Shown: positions 34,701 through 46,700 of the stretch, one piece after another
Numbering within the stretch: the first letter of the stretch is position 1
Layout: each line of letters starts with the position of its first letter
Origin: Asterias amurensis
Taxonomy: Eukaryota > Echinodermata > Asteroidea > Forcipulatida > Asteriidae
Assembly: GCF_032118995.1 (NCBI RefSeq)
Contig: NC_092665.1
Location: 11,140,512 to 11,204,511, forward strand
DNA: 64,000 nucleotides
Reading direction: 5' to 3'
Notes under the pieces: model-generated
What the model was told of the DNA's origin: nothing
Database searches by the model: none
What the model saw: only the letters and a program-made list of their open reading frames with translations
Made by a program: the position numbers and the translations under genes

Positions 34701-37700
34701 ATATCTTCAAAACCAAAGACACGTCGGAAGAACCTCCTGGAACACTGGGAGACAATGGTGAGACGACGTCTCCAGAGGGCGCTGTAGAATGCCCCAAACC
34801 AACTGCTACCCCTGAGGATGATACGGAGGAAGAGGAGTATCACCGTAACCATGGCAACAGCCTCGGCGCAATGAGCGGTTGGTCTTCGGTGTTTCAGAAT
34901 CCAGTGTCGCCAGAAACACCGAGTCGAGTGGATTCCCGCCTGGAGGAAAGTGTTCCACATAGTAAGTTTGATTGGTAATTTTGTAAACAACTCTTTTCAA
35001 ACTTTGAAAGAGTGGTAAAATTTTCAGATTACATTCCACAAAATAGTCATCGTCAGGAGACTGAAAAGGTAAGAAAAGAGTGGGTTTATTTATATGGGTT
35101 CAGTGGATCCAGTGCAAGTCGATCAATGCTCTGATCGGTTGTGTGGTTGGCAGGCTCAGGGCTCATTGTTAGGGATGCTAGTCCGCGGTAGTAGAGTAAA
35201 GCAAGACAGTTCTCTAGAATCAAACTCTACCTGGCAAGTAGATACACACATGGTGTTACCGCAAGCCAAATATATACATTGATACCTCACCATGCAATGC
35301 CTCAAATCCTGTATACTATATATCATGTTCAGATGCAGTAAGCTACAACACAATACTGCAACAGTATACACTACAAGGTCCACAACCAGCTACCTTCTTA
35401 CAAGACCCTTCATTATCATCAGGAGATCTGCCGGCCAAAACGGAGCAACCTACGATCGAGGGAGTAAGAAATATCTTTCATAAATATGTCTTGCTAGTCT
35501 AGACTTTGGAACTCCTTGGGTTTTGGGGTTATTGGTCCAGTGCTTAAAATAACTAGACTCTGGCCATTGGTCATATGTGTATTTAAGGAGCCATTCAGAG
35601 TAATGAATGAAGGATGAATCAATAATGGGCAAGTGTCTTCTTGCTATATGAACACAAGCGCAAAGACTGGGATTCAATCACACACTCTGCTGATCAGAAA
35701 AGCCAGAGTTTGAAATTACATGTACATTTTTCCAAAATGGAAAATATCACCAGAAAAACAGTTTCTAAGAAATTACACATGTGCATACATATTATACATA
35801 ATAGGACTGTTAAAGTCACCTGGAAATAGAATTTTTATTTTTTCAAACATGAGAGTTTATGTTTAGTAACAATAAAACAATTTGTTTAGTAATTGTTTGT
35901 CACGACTTATGTTTAAAAAATAGATAAAGTTGTTTGGTTTGGCTCCGCCTTCCCCATTTGTGACTTTTGTCAATTCCAGGCAGACTTTGCCTTGATGCGT
36001 AAAGTAAACACGTGCAAAGTACATGCAAGTCCAAGTCGTGAATCATTTCTTGCATTATTTTCGGCAATGCCGACCAAGTGTATTGCTGCTGGATGCAACA
36101 AAACGACTAAAGATGGGTTCAGTCTGCATGGCTGGTCAGACTCACAAGAGCAATAGTGCCTTGTGGTGCAGTCCGACGTCTTTTTCAGCGCTGTGCAGCA
36201 TTTTCTCTTCAAATATCGCGTCACGAACAGCGCCCTCTCGGGTCAGGGCCTACTCTTGAATTTGTAAATAAGATAAGAACTAACTTTTTAGAACCTTAAT
36301 TACCTGTTAATTGACATTCCACTCATCAAAACACATATTGGTGACAAAAGCTTTACTTTGACAAAATACCACTTCCAGGTGACTTTAAATATTGGGTAAA
36401 TTTCTCTGAAATCTTGGGGCTTTTGATAAATGTTTGCTGAGGTAGTAGCAGCCTGTGGTTTCTCAGCTCTCTATTTGTTTTGTTTTTTCCTGATTACCTG
36501 AATACATACATCTGGTTTCCCTTCAGTCCTAATCCCTCCTCCCTTAAAGGGTTTGAGTACCTTTTGTACGAACCAAAACACAAATGTTAAATTTACACAG
36601 TTTGAAGATACAAGTATTGACGGTAGAAAGCCTCCCTTAAAATATTACTTTCTGAGGTTCTGTAGTTTTGAGAAATGAGTTAAACAAATTCACAGAATTT
36701 AGCATGTACAACGGAGGTCTAGGACTCTCCTGAAAACATTGCTCTGTGATTTTCACTTTTTTGTTTGTCAAAAACTTGCTGACTAATGAGGCTGAAACTT
36801 TTACAGGTAAATTGTATAACCATGTGAGTAGAATCCTCCATGGTATTACATACATATATCTTCATTCATAGTGAGTAGGGATTCATGTCATGACCAAAAA
36901 CTTGATCTATAAAGGTATCAAAACCCTTAAAAGGGAAGGTACACGTTTGGTAACTGTCAAAGACCAGTCTTCTCACTTGGTGTATCCCAACATAAGCCTA
37001 AAATAACAAGCCTGTGAAAATTTGAGCTAAATTGGTCATCGAAGTTGCGAGAAAATGATGAGAGAAAAAAACACCCTTGTTGGACGAATTTGTGTGCTTT
37101 CAGATAGGAATAAAAGACTTCTAGCTAGAAGTCTTTTATGATTTAAATGAGAAGTTGCCTCTTTCTCAAAATCTATGCTATTTCAGAGTGAGCCGTTTCT
37201 CACAATGTTTTATAATATCGCCAGCTCTACAATGCTAGTTACCAAGTCAGTTTTTAAGTTAATACTTGTTTTGAGTAATTACCAAACGTGTACCTTCCCT
37301 TTGGGTATGTTCAGACAGCGTACTAACTTAGACCCGAACCGGTCTAACTTTTACGAGCAGCGGGGGGGTGGTCGTAAAAATAAAAACCCATTGCGTTCAG
37401 ACAGCAGAGAGTTAAACCCGATCCGGTTTATCTTCGGTTTTAAGAGGTCAAAGTAGACGCGACCCCGTTGCTCTAACATCCGGTTTTATTCATCAGATTC
37501 ACGCACCGAGTATGCCGAGATCCCCATGCCCTGGATGATCAGACAGGGCATAATTATTGGATACAAATGGCTCAATCGAACGCGGTAACAGTTTTACCGT
37601 TAGGAGGATATGGGCACTTAAAACAAACATGAACACGACTCGAAATTATTTTTTTAAACAAACAAAATACTGATACAAACCGCCGAGAAAACTCACCAAA

Positions 37701-40700
37701 ATATTGTCCATATTCCATGAAACAGAACACGTTTCATTTTTGTGTTTTGTTTTATACCACTGTTTCCAATTTAATAAATACTTTTAGTTTGTACTTCAAT
37801 CGATTGGAAGTTGCGATCTCTCAAAAGCTGGTGCCGCGATTTTTATTCCGATTCGTTCATAAACACAACTACACACGTGCAAGTTACGTAAATACATGTA
37901 CTTTGCAGTATTCTCCCAACTTCCCAACAATGTGGTGATAGTGCTGGCGTAGGGAATTTCCCCTACACACAGCCTCGCGCCCACTGCAGTTCATTCTCCT
38001 AGATTGAAAGTACAGCACGCTAGTAACGGTGACGGCAATAGAAAGGCACATCCACGGGATCGGTGATGGATAACTATGGGATATCAGAGATTGATCACTA
38101 TGGGATGGCAGCGCTGTACATATGTGAGAAGCATTACAAAATATGCTTCTTCGCTGCGCTCGTAGTATACGCATGGAAAACAGTTTCAATTTATTGTAGG
38201 ACACTCAACAAAAAAAGCTTGGAAAATATAATTTTGTTTCAGAATTTAATAAATCTCAGGCGTGGGCCTGTGTTAAACTGCATACACCGATCGAGAGGGT
38301 TTCGCCAACTCGGTAAGCGGCAAGAAAGTAATATAAATACTCGGTGCTTTTCAGCATCAGAGGCAACAGAAACCGTATACAAGCACTCCGGGTCCCGGGC
38401 GTGTGCATTGAACCACACAATGGGTCGTCCGTTGTGAGTTAAAACCGGATGTCATTCTGTCCACACGCAGTGTTAAAAGATAAACCCGAACCGGTTTAGA
38501 CTTAGACCGCCTCGCTGGACGGTTTAAGTTTTGGGGTTTAAACCCGATCCGGTCTAACTTTATTTGCGTTCACACGCACAAAAGTTGAACCCGAACCGGT
38601 CTAAGTGGACTTAGACCAACTTTAGTACGGCGTGTGAACGACCTCACTGAATACATACTTCTGGTTTCCCTCAGTCCTAATCCTACGTCCCTTAATCCTA
38701 ATCCCTCCTCCCTTAATCCTAATCCCTCCTCCTTAAATCCTAATCCCTTCTGAGCTTCTTGCACTCTAATCCTCCTTATAATCCCTAGGCTCAAGGCTCT
38801 CGTATATCTCAATCGTCTGATCTTGATGACATCACGTCGGACTTTGAGGTAATTCCTTTAAGTACCTCACCAACATCACAATATGCGGATGCTGTAAGTC
38901 TCCCATCATCCTAGAGCAAAGTCATGGAATCTGCTCCTTTTTTTTATGATAATAATTATAAATAATGCTTATAAAGCGCATCCATGAATGGACCCCAATG
39001 CGCTGTGCAAACTAAAATAGCAACGAACAGAAAAAAAGGCGGAAAAAATAAAAGAGCACAAAAAGATTTCTTACAAAATAAACCACAGGAATGGACAAGC
39101 CAATAAATAAAACCACCCGCCACAAAAATTAAAAAGTTGTGAAAAGTGCCCCAAAATATATACATTTGTTTACCGTAATTTTCGGATTATTAACTCGCGG
39201 TTTATACGTTGATTTTGACATTTTTTTGAACTCCTGCGGTTTATTCTCCGGGCGGCTTGTAAGCTGACGTTTAAATATTTAAGTGAAAAAATGGCATTTT
39301 TGTAAATTTTTTCTAAATAATGTTTTTTTTTTCTTAAACGAGAACAAAACCTGCCTGTGTGATGACAAAAACCTGTTGAAAATCCCACCACAATTGTATT
39401 CCATGTTTCCTTTGTAAAACATTTATCAACCGCCCTCAGGTAGCTAGCTCCCCCTCTCGGCGCAACTCGGGTAAGACTAGACTGGTGCCCGTCTTTTTAT
39501 CCTAGTGATCTCTACAGGCTGACGTCAGACTTTCAAGCTTATAATCCGAAAATTACAGTAATCATTAAAGGGAACGCACACCCATGCCACGAATTACATG
39601 GTGCCCTTGGTTTCTGCCTTGGTGCCCTTTCAAAGTGAAATGATTCTCAAAATACTTTATACTATCGAAAGCTGCTGTACTTTTATTGCCATTCATTTTA
39701 AGAATAATTACCAAACATGAACCTTCCCTTAATATTTGCGAGTTGATTTGAATAATGTCTGGTACAATTACTTTTTTTATTCACAAATTTTGAAAACAAT
39801 GCTTGGTAGATATTTCCTTTCTATCTTTTAGAAACCATGACTTTGCTCTTAAGCTTTGTTCATTTTACGTTGCATTCCTTTGCATGGGTTTTGGTTTCAG
39901 TGGGTTTTTATTTATTGTTTTGCTTAAATACTGTGTACATGCACAGCATTGGTAACTTATACTCTTGTGCCAAACCTGATGCCCACTTTTTAGCATTATT
40001 TTTGCCATACTATTTTTTTGTTAACCAGAAGAAGTTTTATTTTCATCTCCTTATTTTGTTTCATTGAACAGCATTTATATTCACTCATACATTTATATCA
40101 CACTCATACATCTGTTGAGAAAAAAAAATGCTTAGCACAGACAAATGTTGCTAAGCAAACTAAATTGCTGAGCACAACTTCCGCTTAATCGCCTTTTGAA
40201 ATTGGGCTCTGGATGCAGATTGCGTGCTTCTGCTTAGCGCGAAATTCTGTTATAATCACTGTTTCCTGTGTGAGCTGTGTAAGCAAAGAATACCATAAAA
40301 TACACTCACACACAACACATGGCAAGCAACAATTTCTTGCTTACCTATAAGAGATATGCTAAGCATTATCGTGTATGATTTGTTTTATGGCGAGCAGGGC
40401 ATTGACATTGGCCCAGCTCGGAATCATGACAATGTTTTTGAGGCCCTTTATGATTTCTCTGATGGTGCCCAAATCTAAATGAATGGCTTGGAAACGCAAC
40501 ATGTTGTTACTTCTGCAAAATACAAATTTTCTGTTGTAAAAACCAAAAACTAAAACAAACTTGTTGATGATGACTGTTTTGTGTTAGTATTGATCATATT
40601 TTGGTTATCCCTATAAACAGCGAACGCAATCTCTTCTTGCCATGGTTACGGAGATCGGTAGAGAGAAAGGTCTCGATCGTCAGAACTACCAATGTAAAGG

Positions 40701-43700
40701 ATGCTCAAGACCTGTCGGAATCAGTAAGTAATCAATTGACATTTTGCTTGCTTACTTGCTTAAGGCGAGTGATGTCCTCGAATCACGATGGTTCCCCAAG
40801 CCTTTCTGTTCCCCATTGCTGACTTGAAATCTGCTGATTCAAGTCCCGTGTCTATTTTGAGAATGTCAGTGTATGTTAGTGCAGGTGTACCAGGTTTCCT
40901 CTTCCCATGCTTAGGGGTCCGCAGAACAATACTGGACACTGGTTCGTCTTTGCTCCTGTAGCAGTGGCCAGCAAAATGCATCCTTCTCTGTCTGATTTTT
41001 GTTGATAGCTTGGGTAGGTTCCCATATAGGACTTTGTTAGTCATATGTTGACTCCAGTGGATGTTAAGAGCTGTTCTTAATAGCCTTGTGTAGCACCCAT
41101 TTATCTGCTTTTCCAGTTTTGGAGTAAGAGTCCATGCCTCACAGCTGTATAACAGCACGGACTCTACTGTTGCAAGGAAAAGGCGCTCCTTGAGCCTTCT
41201 AGGAAGGTCTGATTTCCACATTTTGGTTAGCTTATTGCATGCCCTCCATGCTGATGCTTTGCGTGATTTTTACTTTCAGTTTAATGAGTTCACGGACGCC
41301 CAGAACTGGACTTAAATTCATAAAGCCTGTAAGCATATAAAACTTGATAAGCACTGAAAAATCTTGCTTAACAGAAACAAGGGACCAGCTAAAATTCAGT
41401 AAAGTTTACATTTGTGCAACTGGTGCCCACTCGGTTTATAAAATTTTTACAATTTGAAAGAGCTGCCTAAAAGCGGGAAATGTTGCTGAACAATATTTTG
41501 GAGCAAGTTACTTTGTGCTTCAGTGGCTATTTGAAATTGTGGCCAGGCTTTTACACATTGACTCCACAGTAAATGTTGTTGTACATGTAGTTTATGGCAA
41601 AGCTAGAGTGTGTAACTATGATTAAATAACTGTTAATCAAGTGTTTTCTGTGACTATCTCAATCTAGTTTATGGCAAAGCTAGAGTGTGTAACTACGATG
41701 GGTGCTATTATTGCTATGAATGTCATAAAGACGATGAAGCCATCATTCCAGCTCGGATCCTCTACAACTGGGACTTCAGGAAACACAAAGGTACAACCAA
41801 AAACACGATTAATATACGAAAACAGAACTACCAGTTAGACAAACAATTTACACAAGAACATAGAACAAATGATATTCCCAAAGCATTGTTTTACACGTTG
41901 TAAAGCCTGTATACCAGAGAGGCCACACCCTCGATGTGGTGATCACAAAAGATATTCGCAGTTTCGTCACTGATGTTTCTGTGACGGACCCAGGACTCTG
42001 TGACAGAGATGGCAATATATCAGGTGACCACTACGCCATCTCATTCACCACCCATCTGACAAAACCTCAACCAACTAAGAGACATGTAAAGTATAGGAAG
42101 TTGCGTTCCATTGACAACGAAGCTTTAAAACGCAGTATCACGGAAGTTGACCAGTTTTATACACGACATAAATTCACCTACCAGCGCTTTGTTGGACGGC
42201 TATAACGGAAAACGTGAGCATATTATAGTGAACATAGAACAAATGATATTCCCAAAGTTCACTTCATATTCACATTCCCAGGAAATTTGAACTGGGCTTA
42301 AAGGCAGTGGACACTCTTGGTAATAACTCAAAATAATTATTAGCATACATGTAAAACTTACTTGGTAACGAGTAATAGGGAGCTGTTGATAGTAGTTTTT
42401 GAGAAAGAAGTAATTTTCCACAAATTTGATTTTGAGACCTCAGAATTAGATTTCGTGGTCTCAAAATCAAGCATCTGAAAGCACACAACTTTGTGTAACA
42501 AGGGTGTTTTTCTTTTGTTATTATCTCCTAACTTCGATGACCGATTGAGCTCAAATTTTCACAGGTTTGTCATTTTATGCATATGTTGAGATACACCAAG
42601 TGAGAAGACTGTTCTTTGACAATTACCAATAGTGTCAAATGCCTTTAATGGCTTATGATAATGAGTGAAAGTTACACGATAGAGGTTAATAGCTGGTTTT
42701 ATCCTCTTCACCGATCTACATGTTTCATGTGTATCTAAAGCACTGTATACTCTGACCTAGTTCTTGAGTCCTGTGAACAAGTTATTGAACCCACAAAGAG
42801 ATTAATATATATTTGGTTTGCGGTAACACCATGGGTGTATCTATACTTACCAGGTAGAGTTTGTTCTTAGAGAACTGTCTTTCTATATTCTACTACTGCT
42901 GAGTAGATGTTCGGGGAATCGGGAGACTTCTCAGTTCTGAAAAGAAGTGTCCTACTTTTAAACTATTACCCGGGCGGATGGTATAGAAAATAGGCTGGGA
43001 CTACTACTTTGGCTTATAGGAGTCAGTTCTTAAATTGGTCTTAACGTTCCGACTAGCTTGCTCTAGTCATCGTCAACTCTACCTGGCAAGTAGATACACA
43101 CATTGTGTTACCGCAAACCAAATATATATTGATACCTCACCATGCAATGCCACAAGATTTGCTCTGACTTGCTGATTTTATTTTCTTGATAGTTGCCGTC
43201 CACACCAAGTCATTTCTACAGCAGATAGAAGCGATGCCTCTGATAGACATCAATGAATGCAATCCATCGTTGTACAAGGCATCGTCTGAGCTCAACAACA
43301 TCATGGTGAGGAGGTTGTCATTGCCAATGGAAATATTTGATAAATATGTAAGACTTGTAATGCGCACATCCAGGCGCAGTTAACCAAAAAACGAAATGAA
43401 AGAAAGTAAATAGACACAACAAGATAAGTTTTGAGAAGAGATTTTGGTATAAATCGGTCTAATTTTTCATGTTTCAAAATTAAAGGTTTTTTTTTTTTAA
43501 AGCGCTCGAGTACCTTGTGTGCTATATAAGACTGTACTATTATTACTATTATTGTTCCCTCGCTTGCCTTAAAGGCAGTGGACACTATTAGTAAGTACTC
43601 AAAATAATTATTAGCATAAAACCTGAATAGGTAACAAGTAAAGGAGACCTGTTGATAGTATAACAAATTTGTGAGAAACGGCTCCCTCTGAAGTAAAGTA

Positions 43701-46700
43701 GTTTTTGAGAAAGCGGTAATTTCTCACTCAATAATAAGAGACTTCAAGCCTGAAGTCTTTTATTTGGCATCTGTAATACATGAAGCACACCAGTGTGTGC
43801 AACGAGGGTGTTTTTTCTTTCCTTATTCTCTTGCAACTTTGATGACCGATTGAGTCAAAGATTTTCACAGGTTTGTTATTTTATGCATATGTTGGGATAC
43901 ACAAAGTGAAAAGACTGGTCTTTGACAATTACCAATAGTGTCCACTGTCTTTAAACATGGTAGTATGTCATTCGTTGTTCTAGACGTAGAGGTTTTGTAC
44001 ACGTATGTGGAGATTCACTTATGGAAATGGAATATTAGTGCTGCTCCCATTTTACTTGAAAGCAGGCCAACCCAGAATAGACTGGACAGCTGCCTTAAAA
44101 CCGACATGATGAGGATGACAATTCCAAAGGTGTACAATGCCTTTAACTCCTTTGACTTACTCATCTTATTTTTGTTCTCAGACGGTACGGTCGCAGCTGA
44201 AGTACCTCAAGGCATACTTGTTTACATGTAAGAAGTCTGTGGCTGAAGAACTACGCAAGAAGATATGGCCAAGAGAGTACATGTTAGACCATGTCCATCT
44301 ATACACGGTGCAGGTAATAGATTGGGGGCGTACAAGGATAGGGTATGGGTGGGGTGCACAGGGGTGTGTGTTATATCATAGGTTGCTAAGGAGATGCAGA
44401 CCAGGGTTTTAGTCACAGAGAGAATGGGTACATATTAGACCATGTCCATCTACACATGGTTCAGGTGATAGATTGGGGGCGTACAAGGATAGGGTGTGGG
44501 TGGGGTGCACAGGGGTGTTTGTTTGGGGTGCTAAGGAGATGCAGACCAGGGTTTGAGTTGTAGATAGAATGGGTACATGTTAGACCATGTCCATCTACAC
44601 ACTATGCAGGTAATAGATTGGGGGCGTACAAGGATAGGGTATGGGTGGGGTGCACAGGGGTGTTTGTTACTTATTGGGGGGGTTTTGTGGTTATTACAAA
44701 ATGCCTTTCCTTTGTCTTTAAAGGCACCGGACACTATTAGTAATTACTCAAAATAATTGTTAAAGCCATTGGACCCTTTCGGTACAGAAAAAAAGTTCAC
44801 AGATTTACAAATAATTTACAGAGTTTACAGAAGGTAGTGGTGAAAGACTTCTCTTAAAATATTATTCCATGCAATGCTTTACTTTTTGAGAAAACGGTAA
44901 AACGATATCAATTCTTGATAGCGAGAATTACGGATTTATTTTAAACACATGTCATGACACGGCGAAACGCGCAGATACAAGGGTGGGTTTTCCCGTTATT
45001 TTCTCCCGACTCCGATGACCGATTGAGGTTTGTTATTTGATATAGAAGTTGTGATACAGGAAGTGTGGGCCTTGGACAATACTGTATGCCAAAAGGGTCA
45101 AATGGCTTTAACATAAAAACTAACTTGGTAACTAGCAATTGAGAGATGTTGATAGTATAATAACATTGTGTCTGAAGTCACATAGTTTTTGAGAAAGAGG
45201 TAGTTTATCACTAGAATTTTAACAAACTCGGGCCTGAAGCCTTGTATGAGGCATCTGAAAGCAATTAAAGTTGTGCAACAAAGGTGTTTTTTCTTTAATT
45301 TTTCTCTTGCAACTTAAATAATAATAATAATAATAATACACAGTTTTTATATAGCGTTTCACACAAAAAGCCTCGAAGCACTTTACAAGAAGTACTTTAA
45401 TACTTGGGTACTTGGGATACACCAAGTGAGAATACTGGTCTTTGACAATTACCAAAGGTGTTCAGTGCCTTTAAAAAAGAAGTCATGGTCTCAGGTTTAA
45501 TTCTTAGTAATGACTTGTTTTCTGATGTTTGGTTTGGACAGGACTTCTTACAAGTGCAATCTGGAGTCCTGCTTCACTTCTTGAGGAAGGTGATCGTGTT
45601 TGCCGCTAAACACGTCCAACAGTGTGGACTCTGCAGCCAAAAGGGCTTCATTTGCCTCATATGTGAAAGCCCAAAGATCATTTATCCGTTTGATACCGAT
45701 CTGACGATTAGGGTGAGTACAACTGAGACAGTAATAGTAATAAGAATCGGTTCTTATTTAGCGCTTTATACACCCGAAGGACGTCTCAAAGCGCTTCCAA
45801 CATTATTACCTCTGGTCATTGGGCCTTTTAATTCATTCCTTAGAGGAACACATTGCCTTGGATCGGTCGGGTTGGTCTTTGAAAAGCATTTGGAGTAGTT
45901 TGTTATGAAGTCTAAGTGGTTAGATAGATAATTTAGGTTAAGTAGAAAATAATGATCCATACAAAAATGTATCGAAATTGCACGGTTTTCCTTTTACGCC
46001 GCGATGAAACTTCGTCGCGATGATCATTATTGTGTGGATCATTATATTTTACTTTTTAAATATCTTTCTAACCATATGCATTTCATAACAAACGGTTTCA
46101 AACCCTTTTCAAAGACCAACTCGTCCGATCCAAGGCAACGTGTTCCTTTAAACCATCTCAGCTCCCTGGGTAGTATACAGCCTGTGCTGCCAAGTGTGTT
46201 CATGTAGCACACTAAGGTAAATCAATCACAACAACCATATCTGCCCTCACATGAACCCGTTTACCCCTGGGTGTGGAGAGAAGCAATTATAGTTAAGTGT
46301 CTTGCTCAGGGACACAAGTTTCACGACTTGGACTCGAACCTACACCCTGCTGAACAGAAACACCAGAGCTTGAGTTTTGTGCTCTCATCCACTTGGCCAC
46401 GAGACCCCACTAATGGCATGAGAGATTTATCAGTTTTGTCTGACTTTTTTTTATAGTGAGGGTGGTCGGGTTAACTTAGTGGTATCTTTCCTTGCCTTCC
46501 ACCTCTAGGGCACCGGTTCAAATCCCATCGGGGCACTATTTAGATTGGAGCGTGGGTTTTACCGGTATTAAATTTTACAATTAATTTTGGAGAGGGTCAA
46601 GGGGCCCTTTCATGGCATAACAGCCCAACTCGAAAAATGACACTTTGAGAAAAGGAAGATAAGCTGTTTGCCATAAAAGCGGGATGAAAGTTTAAAAAGA

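Larger units (their letters stand above)
44718..45474 (+). repeat. Family-1 element carrying two later insertions
   Basis: TTAAAGGCACCGGACACTAT to TTCAGTGCCTTTAA. It is interrupted by a family-2 element (44760-45111) and by a LINE 3'-end scrap (45316-45412). Confidence 0.7.

Noticed and set aside
36023-36259. A working THAP-domain gene
   Set aside because: Only the first ~29 codons of a THAP domain are present before a stop, and the piece sits inside short terminal inverted repeats.
35068-40621. Hidden PH-domain exons in introns 8-9
   Set aside because: No frame with PH-like pattern (terminal Trp helix, basic strand 1-2 loop) was found, and the phases of exons 8, 9 and 10 are already continuous.
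45458-45898. 146-codon frame as a single exon
   Set aside because: Only 45542-45712 is exon 14 of the RUN/RH gene; the rest runs into a family-1 element on the left and intron with a LINE end on the right.
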